Source: a beta proteobacterium AAP65
GTDB taxonomy: Bacteria; Pseudomonadota; Gammaproteobacteria; Burkholderiales; Burkholderiaceae_C
Assembly (NCBI GenBank): GCA_001295865.1
Contig: LJHW01000004.1
Location: forward strand, 124,001 to 188,000
DNA length: 64,000 nt
Direction of reading: 5' to 3'
Positions 14,865 to 22,925 of the stretch are shown here, piece after piece (the stretch's first letter is position 1; each line of letters opens with the position of its first letter). A program made the position numbers and the translations under genes. The notes under the pieces are model-generated. The model searched no databases. It was given only the letters and a program-made list of their open reading frames with translations, and was not told the DNA's origin.

Positions 14865-15512
14865 CTACAGCTGCATGGCCGGCCGCTGCGCCATGGCAGC
14901 GCGCCAGCGCAGCAGCTCAGGCAGGCTGTCGTCGGGCTTGAGCTTGACCACGCGCGCGAAGTCCACCACCACCACGGCCGTGATGTCGGCGATGCTGAAA
15001 CCCTCGCCGGCGATGAACGCGCGCCCTTGCAGGCGCTCGTTCAACAACTCGAAAAACTGCCGCACGCGCAGCAGGCCGCGCTCGCCCAGCGCCGGAATCT
15101 GCGCGTGGGGCACCGGCCCGGGCAGCGCGCGCCCGGCCATCGCCGGGCTGGTGTTGCGAAAGGCCTCGGCCACGGCCATCAAGCCATCGAACTCCACACG
15201 CCACTGCCAGCTGGCGATCTCGGCCTTTTCCAGCGGCGTGCGGCCCAGCAGCGGCGGCGCGGGGTAACGCGCCTCGGCGTAGGCGGCAATGGCCGCGTTG
15301 TCGGTCAGCAGCGCGCCTTCTTCGGTGCGCAGCGCTGGCACGGTGCACAGCGGGTTGATCTGGCGGTAGGCCTCGCCCAGCTGTTCGCCATTGCGCAGAT
15401 CGACCTGCACGGTGTCGTGTGCCACGCCCTTTTCGGCCAGCAAGATGCGCGCGCGGCGCGGGCTGGGGGCGGTGGCGCAGTCGTAGAGCAGCGGGCGCGG
15501 CAATGTCGTCAT
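14865..15512 (-). CDS. Glutathione S-transferase family protein
   Basis: A 215-residue protein with an N-terminal thioredoxin-like GST domain (LYDCATAPSPRRARILLAEKG, then NPLCTVPAL with the cis-proline and TDNAAIAAYAE that binds glutathione's gamma-glutamyl group). The C-terminal helical domain is of the usual GST form (FSIADITAVVVVDFA). Substrate cannot be deduced. It is convergent with the histidine kinase (five bases between stops) and lies 15 bases after the YghU-like gene in the same direction, so the two are probably one operon for glutathione-dependent detoxification. Confidence 0.87.
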   Translation of the reverse strand: MTTLPRPLLYDCATAPSPRRARILLAEKGVAHDTVQVDLRNGEQLGEAYRQINPLCTVPALRTEEGALLTDNAAIAAYAEARYPAPPLLGRTPLEKAEIASWQWRVEFDGLMAVAEAFRNTSPAMAGRALPGPVPHAQIPALGERGLLRVRQFFELLNERLQGRAFIAGEGFSIADITAVVVVDFARVVKLKPDDSLPELLRWRAAMAQRPAMQL

Positions 15513-15527
15513 GGGCTGGCCCTGGCT

Positions 15528-16439
15528 TCAGGCGGCAGGCGCCAGCTTGTCTTGCGTGCGCAGCTCAAAGTCGCTGGCGTCGTGGCGCTCGTGCAGCTGG
15601 CTGGCGGGCTCGCCCCAGGCGCGGTTGACCATGCGCCCGCGCTGCACCGCCGGCCGCCGGGCCAGCTGCTCGGCCCAGCGCCGCACGTGCGTGTACTGCT
15701 GCACCTGCAGGAACTCGCCGGCCTCGTAGAGCAGGCCCTGCGAGAGCGCGCCGTACCAGGGCCAGATTGCCATATCGGCGATGGTGTAGTCAGGGCCGGC
15801 GACGTATTCGCTCTCGGCCAGGCGGCGGTCGAGCACGTCCATCTGGCGCTTGGTTTCCATCGCGTAGCGGTCGATGGCGTACTCGATCTTGAAAGGTGCG
15901 TAGGCGTAGAAGTGCCCGAAGCCGCCGCCCAGGAAAGGCGCGCTGCCCATCTGCCAGAACAACCACGACAGACACTCGGCACGCGCCGCCGGCTCGGTGG
16001 GCAGGAAAGCGCCGAACTTCTCGGCCAGGTGCATGAGGATGGCGCCCGACTCGAACACACGCACCGGCACCGGGCCGCTGTGGTCGACCAGCGCCGGGAT
16101 CTTCGAATTCGGGTTGGCGCCGACGAAGCCGCTGCCGAACTGCTGCCCTTCCTGGATGCTGACGAGCCACGCGTCGTACTCGGCGCCACTGTGGCCCAGC
16201 GCCAGCAGTTCTTCGAGCATCACCGTGACCTTCACGCCGTTGGGCGTGGCCATCGAGTACAGCTGCAGGGGGTGGCGGCCCACGGGCAGCGCCTTCTCGT
16301 GCGTGGCACCGGCGACCGGCCGGTTGATGCTGGCAAAACGACCGCCGTTGGCGGCGGGCGGCACCCAGACTTTGGGCGGCTGGTAGCCCGCAGGCTGCGA
16401 GGGCGGAACGGCGGGGGCGGCGGTGTCGGTCGTGCTCAT
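15528..16439 (-). CDS. yghU: YghU-like glutathione-dependent disulfide-bond oxidoreductase
   Basis: A 303-residue member of the nu-class GST group typified by E. coli YghU (288 residues), which reduces disulfides and peroxides using two glutathiones. Visible marks are the N-terminal extension (KVWVPPAANGGRFASINRPVAG), the active-site region YSMATPNGVKV, the glutathione-binding NPNSKIPALVD and FESGAILMHLAEKFG, and the helical C-domain. Start ATG 16439 is chosen because family members start there; the frame is open further upstream. Forms an operon with the following GST. Confidence 0.9.
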   Translation of the reverse strand: MSTTDTAAPAVPPSQPAGYQPPKVWVPPAANGGRFASINRPVAGATHEKALPVGRHPLQLYSMATPNGVKVTVMLEELLALGHSGAEYDAWLVSIQEGQQFGSGFVGANPNSKIPALVDHSGPVPVRVFESGAILMHLAEKFGAFLPTEPAARAECLSWLFWQMGSAPFLGGGFGHFYAYAPFKIEYAIDRYAMETKRQMDVLDRRLAESEYVAGPDYTIADMAIWPWYGALSQGLLYEAGEFLQVQQYTHVRRWAEQLARRPAVQRGRMVNRAWGEPASQLHERHDASDFELRTQDKLAPAA

Positions 16440-16528
16440 GCGGTGCATTGTGCTGCGCGGCGGCCAGCGCTGCAGGGCGCGGCCCTGCGCCACACTGCGG
16501 GCCAGGCGCCACTGCCCTTCAAGCCTGC

Positions 16529-16906
16529 ATGAACCCGACGCCCAACCCTGCCGACAGCCTGGACCCCTTGGCCCCCGCGGCTTTCGCCCAGCGCCAGCTG
16601 GACGCCTACAACGCCCGCGACCTGGCGGCCTTCGTCGCCGAGTACGCCGAAGACGTGGTGGTGTGGCGCTTGCCGAACCCCGAACCCGTGCTGGTGGGGT
16701 GCGAGGCCTTCGCCGCGCACTACCGCGAGCACCGCTTCCAGCTGCCCGGCTTGCACGCCGAATTGGTCAACCGGATGACCTTCGGCAACAAGGTCATCGA
16801 CCACGAACGGGTGCACGGTGTGCAGACCGAGCCGATGGAGGTGGCGGCCATTTACGAGGTGGCGCCGGAAGGCATCAAGAAGGTGTGGTTTGTGAGCGGG
16901 GGCTGA
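16529..16906 (+). CDS. SnoaL/NTF2-like steroid-isomerase-fold protein
   Basis: A 125-residue single-domain protein of the NTF2-like superfamily. It opens with the recognisable QRQLDAYNARDLAAFVAEYAEDVVV helix-strand segment, followed by the cone-shaped beta sheet pattern. Such small proteins are isomerases, cyclases or ligand binders, and no catalytic assignment is possible from sequence alone. Start ATG 16529 fits the usual family N-terminus. It stands alone, divergent from yghU and upstream of the helicase cassette, with 88 bases to the next gene. Confidence 0.78.
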   Translation: MNPTPNPADSLDPLAPAAFAQRQLDAYNARDLAAFVAEYAEDVVVWRLPNPEPVLVGCEAFAAHYREHRFQLPGLHAELVNRMTFGNKVIDHERVHGVQTEPMEVAAIYEVAPEGIKKVWFVSGG

Positions 16907-16994
16907 GGTTATCCGAATCCCAGGCGCAGACCCGTAGACTGTGCAGAGGCGCTCAATGGACAGAAGTGCCGCAGCCGCAATCGGGAGATGACAC

Positions 16995-18818
16995 GTGGCG
17001 ACCTTGGTACCAGCGCTAGGCACCTGCGTGCCCCGCATGACCTCTGGCGAGCGGCGCCTGGCCGAACGCCTGGAGCAGAAGCTCGATGACGACTACCTGC
17101 TCTGGTACGACGTGCCCGTCGGCCCGAAGCAATCGCACCCTGACTTCACGCTCCTGCACCCGCGCCGCGGGCTGCTGATCCTGGAGACCAAAGACTGGCG
17201 GCTGGACACCGTGCAGCGGGCCACACGGCAGTACTGGGAGATCGCGCCCGACGGCCAGCCCAAGGTCGTTATCAACCCCCTGGCACAGGCGCGGCACTGC
17301 GCCATCCAGGTGGTGAACGCGCTGGAGCGCGACCGGCAACTGATCCAGACCTCGGGGCCCCACGCCGGCAAGCTGTGCTTCCCTTGGGGCTACGGTGTTG
17401 TGTTCACCCGCATCACACGAAAGCAGTTCGAGGCCGCGGGTCTGGACCAGGCCATCGAACCGCACCTGGTGATCTGCGCTGACGAAATGCTGGAGAGCGA
17501 AGACGCCGAAGCCTTCCAGCAGCGCCTGTGGCACATGTTCCCGCATGCCTTCGGCAGTGTGCTGAGCCTGCCGCAGCTGGACCGCGTGCGCTGGACCATG
17601 TTCCCTGACGTGCGCGTTCCCCAGCAGGGCAGCCTGTTCGCAGAAACCGCGCCTGACGCGGAGCCCCCGGATGTGATGCAGGTGATGGACCTGCAACAAG
17701 AGCAGCTCGCGCGCAGCCTGGGCGACGGCCACCGCGTCATCCATGGCGTGGCAGGCTCGGGCAAGACCATGATCCTGGCCTACCGCGCGCAATACCTCGC
17801 CAAGGCCCACACCGAGACCAGCAAGCCCATCCTGGTGCTGTGCTTCAACGAACCGCTGGCTGTGAAGCTGGAGGCGCTGTTCCATGCCCAGGGTCTGAGC
17901 AGTGCTGTGCATGCGCGCAACTTCCACAAGTGGTGCCGGCAACAGCTGAAGGCCTTTGGCCAGGCGGTGCCCGAGCAAAGCCCGGCGATGTTCGACGCAA
18001 TGGTGGAAGGCGTGATCCGCGCCGTCGACCGGCGGCAGATTCCATCCGGCCAGTACCAGGCCGTGCTGATCGACGAGGGGCACGACTTCCGCCCCGAATG
18101 GCTGAAGCTCGCCACACAGATGGTGGACCCGGCCACCAACAGCCTGCTGGTGCTCTACGACGACGCACAGAGCCTCTACGAACGCAGCCGGAAGAAGCAG
18201 TTCAGCTTCAAGAGCGTGGGCATCCAGGCCCAGGGCCGCACCACAATCCTGAAGATCAACTACCGCAACACCAAGCAGATCCTGCAGACGGCCAGCCTGA
18301 TTGCCGCCGACCTGCTGGCGCCGGAAGACCGGGATGACGACGGCGTGCCCATCGTGCGCCCCATCAGCTACGGCCGCGAGGGCTCGCCGCCGCTGGTGGT
18401 GCGCCTGCCCAGCCTGCGCGACGAAGCGGCGCGCATTGCGGAACTGCTGGCCGATGCCCACCAGGGCGGCGGCCTGGCCTGGGGTGACATGGCCGTGCTC
18501 TGCCGCGACTACGCGGTGATGGACACCTGCGCCCGGGCCCTGGCCAAGCTGCGCCTGCCGCACCAGGTGCGCAAACGCTCAGGCGACTTCAGGCCCGGCG
18601 AGGACGCCATCCGCGTGATGACCATGAAGGTCAGCAAGGGCCTGGAGTTTCCGCTGGTGGCGATACCCGGCGTGGGTGCGCTGCCGCTGGCTGGCGAAGA
18701 CGTGAAGGAAGAGGCCCGGCTTTTTTATGTGGCGGCCACACGGGCCACCGAACGGCTGATCGTGACGGTGAGTGGCGATGGGGCGTTCGGGCAGAAGCTG
18801 GCAGCAATGCCTGCCTGA
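16995..18818 (+). CDS. NERD nuclease-like domain fused to UvrD/Rep-type SF1 helicase
   Basis: A 607-residue fusion. Residues about 15-130 form a NERD (nuclease-related) domain with a PD-(D/E)XK pattern: Asp50 (SHPDFTLL), Glu64 and Lys66 (LILETKDW). The rest is a superfamily 1 helicase: Walker A GVAGSGKT (251-258), Walker B variant LIDEGHDF (358-365), YDDAQSLY, INYRNT, VMTMKVSKGLEFPLV and FYVAATRATERLIV (motifs III-VI). Start is GTG 16995. NERD-helicases are widespread in mobile and defence-associated loci, but few have known roles. It is followed at 50 and 11 bases by two co-directed genes. Acting on DNA is likely; anti-phage or repair function is inferred. Confidence 0.9.
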   Translation: MATLVPALGTCVPRMTSGERRLAERLEQKLDDDYLLWYDVPVGPKQSHPDFTLLHPRRGLLILETKDWRLDTVQRATRQYWEIAPDGQPKVVINPLAQARHCAIQVVNALERDRQLIQTSGPHAGKLCFPWGYGVVFTRITRKQFEAAGLDQAIEPHLVICADEMLESEDAEAFQQRLWHMFPHAFGSVLSLPQLDRVRWTMFPDVRVPQQGSLFAETAPDAEPPDVMQVMDLQQEQLARSLGDGHRVIHGVAGSGKTMILAYRAQYLAKAHTETSKPILVLCFNEPLAVKLEALFHAQGLSSAVHARNFHKWCRQQLKAFGQAVPEQSPAMFDAMVEGVIRAVDRRQIPSGQYQAVLIDEGHDFRPEWLKLATQMVDPATNSLLVLYDDAQSLYERSRKKQFSFKSVGIQAQGRTTILKINYRNTKQILQTASLIAADLLAPEDRDDDGVPIVRPISYGREGSPPLVVRLPSLRDEAARIAELLADAHQGGGLAWGDMAVLCRDYAVMDTCARALAKLRLPHQVRKRSGDFRPGEDAIRVMTMKVSKGLEFPLVAIPGVGALPLAGEDVKEEARLFYVAATRATERLIVTVSGDGAFGQKLAAMPA

Positions 18819-18868
18819 ACCGTCGGCACCATCGCCCCCTTGAACACCGCCCACGAACGAGCAGCCCC

Positions 18869-19219
18869 ATGCCTGACACCCTGAACGATCTCGCCCAGCA
18901 ACTCGACCACTTCGCCAAGGAGCGTGACTGGCACTCCTTCCACTCACCGAAGAACCTCGCGTCGGCGCTGGTGGTGGAAGCCGGCGAACTGCTGGAGCAT
19001 TTCCAGTGGTTGACGGAAGAGCAGAGCCGCATGCTGGCCCCTGAAAAACGCGAGGCCGTGTCTGCAGAGGTGGCCGACGTGCTGCTGTACCTGGTGCAAC
19101 TGACCAGCGCACTGGGCATCGACCCGGTGGCCGCCGCGCAGGCCAAGCTGCTGGTGAACGCGCAGCGATATCCCATTGAAAAGTCGCGCGGAACCAGCAA
19201 AAAGTACGACCAGCTCTGA
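18869..19219 (+). CDS. MazG-like (RS21-C6/dCTPase-type) nucleotide pyrophosphohydrolase
   Basis: A 116-residue all-alpha protein of the MazG-like superfamily. The metal-binding pairs are EAGELLEHFQW (Glu37, Glu40) and EVADVLLYL (Glu67, Asp70), followed by the conserved Lys/Asn-rich tail (KLLVNAQRYPIEKSRG). These enzymes hydrolyse (d)NTPs to monophosphates, often non-canonical ones or dCTP. It sits between the NERD-helicase and the DUF2075 gene, 50 and 11 bases away, so the three are likely co-transcribed. Depletion of nucleotides during phage attack, or house-cleaning, are both possible roles. Confidence 0.9.
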   Translation: MPDTLNDLAQQLDHFAKERDWHSFHSPKNLASALVVEAGELLEHFQWLTEEQSRMLAPEKREAVSAEVADVLLYLVQLTSALGIDPVAAAQAKLLVNAQRYPIEKSRGTSKKYDQL

Positions 19220-19230
19220 GGCCCTGCACC

Positions 19231-21660
19231 GTGATCATCTACCAGGCCAGCAAGGTCGAGTTCCTGCACCACGCCCTGCGCGAAGACATCGAAGACGTCG
19301 TGTCGCGTCAGTACCGGCACGCCACGGGCCACGGGGTGGGCACCGCAGAAATGCAGGCCTGGAAACACTCGCTGCTGGAGATGGCCAAAGTGCTCAGCGA
19401 CGAGGAGATACCCGCTGACGCCAGCGTGGCCATCGAGTACCAGTTGCCGCAAAGCTCGAAACGCATCGATTTCGTGATCACTGGCGAGGACGCGATGGCG
19501 CGCACCCAGGTCGTCATCATCGAGTTGAAGCAATGGTCGGCATCGCGCCGCAGCGAGAAGGACGCGATTGTCTGGGCGCGGCGAGGCGGCCGCAGCGGTG
19601 AACGCGAAGGAACCCATCCTTCATACCAAGCATGGTCCTACGCCACCTACCTGCAGGACTTCAACGTGGGGGTGCAGGAACGCGAGATGACGATGCAGCC
19701 TTGTGCCTACCTGCACAACCATCCGCGCGACGGCGAGATCGATCACCCCCACTACCGCGCCCACATAGAGCGGGCGCCCTTGTTCCTGGCCCGTGAAAGG
19801 GCCAGGCTGCAGGCCTTCATCCGGCAGCACGTGCGCCACGGCGACCGCAGGAACGCGTTGTACGCGATCGAAAACGGACGCATCCGGCCCTCCAAGTTGC
19901 TGGCAGACAGCGTGACGGGTCTGCTGCAAGGGCGGCCGGAGTTTGTGCTGATCGATGACCAGAAACTGGTTTTCGAGTCCATCCTCGCGGCCGACGCGCG
20001 TTCCTCGCAGAAGAAGCAGGTCGTGATCGTCAAGGGCGGGCCAGGCACCGGCAAATCAGTGGTTGCCATCAACCTTCTGGGCGCGCTGCTGGCACGCCAG
20101 CGCAACGCACGTTACGTGTCGAAGAACGCGGCGCCGCGCGCGGTCTACGAAGCCAAGCTGACAGGCGCGTTCACCAAGTCGCGCATCAGCCACCTGTTCA
20201 GCGGCTCGGGTGCCTTTGTCGAACACGAACCCGACGCATACGACACGCTGATCGTCGATGAAGCACACCGGCTGAACGAAAAGAGTGGTCTGTACCGCAA
20301 CCTGGGCGACAACCAGGTGCGTGAACTGATCCGGGCTGCACGGTGCACAGCCTTCTTCGTCGACGATGCCCAGCGCGTCACACTGCTGGACATCGGGCAT
20401 TCCGCCGAGTTGAAGCGTCAGGCGCTGGCCTTGGGCGCGGAGATCACGGAACTCGATCTGGCGTCGCAGTTCAGGTGCAACGGCTCGGACGACTATCTCT
20501 CCTGGCTGGACAACACACTGGGGGTGCGAGAAACAGCCAACATCATGCTGGACACGGGCGACTACGACTTCCGCGTGATGGACAGCCCCGCCGAACTGCA
20601 TGCCTTGGTCGCCTTGAAGAATGCCGCCAACGACAGGTCTCGCGTGGTGGCTGGCTATTGCTGGGCCTGGCCGAGCAAGAGGAACCCCCAGGCGTGGGAC
20701 ATCGAGATGCCCGAGTTCGGCTACCGGCGTCGCTGGAATCTGGATCAGGACGGCAGTTTGTGGATCGTCACGCCGGGGTCGGTGGACCAAGTGGGTTGCA
20801 TCCACACCTGCCAGGGCCTGGAACTCGATCATGTCGGCGTCATCATCGGGCCAGACCTGCAGTTCCGCGACGGGCGGCTCGTGGTGGACGCCAGTCGGCG
20901 CGCTGCTTCGGACCAGTCGGTCAAGGGGCTCAAGGCCATGGCGAAACAAGACCCGCAGAAGGCTCAGGCCCTTGCAGAGGCCATCGTCAAGAACACCTAC
21001 AGGACCTTGATGACCCGGGGCATGAAGGGCTGCTATGTCTACTGCACCGACAAGCCGCTGGCCGACTACCTGCGCTCACGGCTGAGCGCTGCGCCTGCGG
21101 CCCCTGCACCGATCACGATTCAGCCAGCAGCTAAAGCGGCTGCACGGGTCATTCCTCTTCGGCGTGTGTCACAGCAGGAACGCTTGGACGGAATGCCTGC
21201 AGTGCCTGTGATCGACCTGCGCTTTGCTGCCGGCCACTTCTCAGACCCCCAGGCTTTGGAAACTGGCGCGGAAGACTGGGTGGCCCTGCCCGACTGGATC
21301 AGCGCCAAGCCTAACTTGTTCGTAGCCCAGGTCATCGGCGAATCGATGAATCGGCGCATCCCCAGTGGCGCGTGGTGTCTGTTCCGGGCGCGACCGGCCG
21401 GCACGCGAGAGGGCAAGGTGGTCGTGGTTCAGCACAGGAGCATCGCGGACCCCGAGACCGGCGGCCAGTACACCATCAAGGTCTACAGCAGCGAGAAAGT
21501 GGCGGCGGAAGACGGCGGTTGGCGGCACACACGCATCGTGCTGAAGCCAGACTCTAGTCAGCCAGACTTCCAACCTATGGAGATCACAGCCGAGGAAGGC
21601 GACGACAGCTTCGAGGTGGTGGCTGAGATGCTTGAGGTGCTTTCGACGGCAGCACTCTGA
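19231..21660 (+). CDS. Nuclease-like/DUF2075 helicase with C-terminal S24 (LexA-like) peptidase domain
   Basis: An 809-residue multidomain protein. The N-terminus has a PD-(D/E)XK-like pattern (Asp80 in RIDFVI, Glu98-Leu-Lys100 in IIELKQW). The centre is a DUF2075 P-loop helicase with Walker A KGGPGTGKS (268-276) and Walker B IVDEAH (341-346). The last 150 residues match S24/LexA-type serine peptidases: catalytic Ser705 in VIGESMNRRIPSG and Lys750 in YTIKVYS. An Ala-Gly bond (FAAGHF, 667/668) lies 37 residues before the serine, where LexA-like proteins self-cleave. GTG start at 19231. The function is unknown; the layout suggests a nuclease-helicase whose state is changed by self-cleavage. Ends 31 bases before a tRNA gene. 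Confidence 0.87.
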   Translation: MIIYQASKVEFLHHALREDIEDVVSRQYRHATGHGVGTAEMQAWKHSLLEMAKVLSDEEIPADASVAIEYQLPQSSKRIDFVITGEDAMARTQVVIIELKQWSASRRSEKDAIVWARRGGRSGEREGTHPSYQAWSYATYLQDFNVGVQEREMTMQPCAYLHNHPRDGEIDHPHYRAHIERAPLFLARERARLQAFIRQHVRHGDRRNALYAIENGRIRPSKLLADSVTGLLQGRPEFVLIDDQKLVFESILAADARSSQKKQVVIVKGGPGTGKSVVAINLLGALLARQRNARYVSKNAAPRAVYEAKLTGAFTKSRISHLFSGSGAFVEHEPDAYDTLIVDEAHRLNEKSGLYRNLGDNQVRELIRAARCTAFFVDDAQRVTLLDIGHSAELKRQALALGAEITELDLASQFRCNGSDDYLSWLDNTLGVRETANIMLDTGDYDFRVMDSPAELHALVALKNAANDRSRVVAGYCWAWPSKRNPQAWDIEMPEFGYRRRWNLDQDGSLWIVTPGSVDQVGCIHTCQGLELDHVGVIIGPDLQFRDGRLVVDASRRAASDQSVKGLKAMAKQDPQKAQALAEAIVKNTYRTLMTRGMKGCYVYCTDKPLADYLRSRLSAAPAAPAPITIQPAAKAAARVIPLRRVSQQERLDGMPAVPVIDLRFAAGHFSDPQALETGAEDWVALPDWISAKPNLFVAQVIGESMNRRIPSGAWCLFRARPAGTREGKVVVVQHRSIADPETGGQYTIKVYSSEKVAAEDGGWRHTRIVLKPDSSQPDFQPMEITAEEGDDSFEVVAEMLEVLSTAAL

Positions 21661-21691
21661 GATCTGGCCCGACACGCCAGCGATGTTGGAC

Positions 21692-21768
21692 TGGTAGGCC
21701 GTGTTGGACTTGAACCAACGACCAAAGGATTATGAGTCCTCTGCTCTGACCAACTGAGCTAACGGCCC
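21692..21768 (-). tRNA. tRNA with CAT anticodon (tRNA-Ile2 or elongator tRNA-Met)
   Basis: A full cloverleaf of 77 bases including encoded CCA: acceptor GGGCCGT with ACGGCCT (a G-T wobble at the first pair), D-arm GCTC/GAGC, anticodon loop CTCATAA, T-arm GTTGG/CCAAC with loop TTCAAGT. Anticodon CAT is shared by elongator Met and the lysidine-modified Ile2. The T-loop TTCAAGTCC resembles E. coli ileX, so Ile2 is possible. Its 3' end faces the nuclease-helicase cassette. Confidence 0.95.
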
Positions 21769-21824
21769 CTTGCTACCAGGCGCCGCATTCTAGGTGTCGG
21801 CCCTGCACCACGGCTTTCCGCCGC

Positions 21825-22853
21825 CTACTTCACCGACAGCGCGTTGCCCACCAGCCGCGAAGTGATGTCCACGATCTGGATCATGCGGTCGTAGGCCATG
21901 CGCGTGGGGCCGATCACGCCCAGGGTGCCCACCACGCGGCCGTCTACCTCGTAAGGGGCCGTCACCACGCTCAGCTCTTCGAAGGGCACCACGTGGCTCT
22001 CGCCGCCGATGTAGATGCGCACGCCTTCGGCGCGGCTGCTCACGTCCAGCAGGCGCATCAGTTCGGTCTTCTGCTCGAACACGTCGAACAGCCGGCGCAG
22101 GCTGCTCATGTCGTTGCCGAAGTCCTGCACCGTCAGCAGGTTGCGTTCGCCGCTCACCACCACGTTGTCGGTGGCCTCGGCCAGCACATCGCTGCCGGCC
22201 TGCACGGCGGCCTGCATCAGCGTGGCGATCTCGCCGCGCAGCGCGTCGATCTCGTGCTTGAGGCGTTCACGCACTTCTTCGATGGTGAGGCCGGCGTAGT
22301 GCGCGTTCAGGTAGTTGGTGGCTTCCAGCAGTTCGGGCTGGGCGTAGTCACGCGCGGTGAAGATCACGCGGTTCTGCACGTCGCCATCGGGCGCCACCAG
22401 GATGACGAGCACGCGCTTCTCACCCAGCCGCAAGAACTCGATGTGGTGGAAGACGCTGGCCTTGCGCGGCGCCGTCACCACGCCCACGAAGCTGCTCAGG
22501 CTGCTCAGCAGGCTGGCGGCCTGCGCAATCACGCGCTGGGGCTGGTCGGGGTGCAGTTGGCCGCTGGCGGCGGCAACGTCGGGCGGCATCACGCCGAACT
22601 CGCGCGGGCGCGCGGTGAGCATGGTGTCGACGAACAACCGGTAGCCGCGCGCCGTTGGGATGCGCCCGGCGCTGGTGTGCGGGCTGGCGATCAGGCCCAG
22701 CTCTTCCAAGTCGGCCATCACGTTGCGGATGGTGGCCGGCGAGAGGTCCAGCCCCGAGGTGCGCGAGAGCGTGCGGCTGCCCACCGGCGTGCCGTCGGCG
22801 ATGTAACGCTCCACCAGCGTCTTCAGCAGGGTCCGGGCACGGTCGTCAAGCAT
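21825..22853 (-). CDS. hrcA: HrcA, heat-inducible transcription repressor
   Basis: A 342-residue protein, the usual HrcA length. The N-terminal winged helix includes [34 protein letters not shown] (seen in parts at residues 10-45), followed by the HrcA-specific [16 protein letters not shown]. The C-terminal GAF-like and dimerisation regions end with [17 protein letters not shown]. HrcA represses groE/dnaK operons by binding CIRCE repeats and is itself folded by GroEL. No CIRCE element is seen in front of this gene. It is divergent from nadK with about 70 bases between. Confidence 0.96.
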   Translation of the reverse strand: MLDDRARTLLKTLVERYIADGTPVGSRTLSRTSGLDLSPATIRNVMADLEELGLIASPHTSAGRIPTARGYRLFVDTMLTARPREFGVMPPDVAAASGQLHPDQPQRVIAQAASLLSSLSSFVGVVTAPRKASVFHHIEFLRLGEKRVLVILVAPDGDVQNRVIFTARDYAQPELLEATNYLNAHYAGLTIEEVRERLKHEIDALRGEIATLMQAAVQAGSDVLAEATDNVVVSGERNLLTVQDFGNDMSSLRRLFDVFEQKTELMRLLDVSSRAEGVRIYIGGESHVVPFEELSVVTAPYEVDGRVVGTLGVIGPTRMAYDRMIQIVDITSRLVGNALSVK

Positions 22854-22925
22854 GGTGTTTCATTGTATTTTGGGCCTGCGTATCGGGTGCCCACCGTCAC
22901 GGCGGGGCGGGGGCCCTATGGTGTA

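Noticed and set aside
14490-16532. Long plus-strand open frame opposite the GST and YghU genes
   Set aside because: Low-complexity His/Arg/Gln composition, no start signal, and overlapped by two clear enzymes on the other strand.
16907-16994. Search for a direct repeat of the tRNA 3' end (attachment site) left of the helicase cassette
   Set aside because: No matching segment was visible, so no attachment site is called.
22854-22925. CIRCE element at the hrcA promoter
   Set aside because: The TTAGCACTC-N9-GAGTGCTAA pattern is absent; HrcA targets must be elsewhere.
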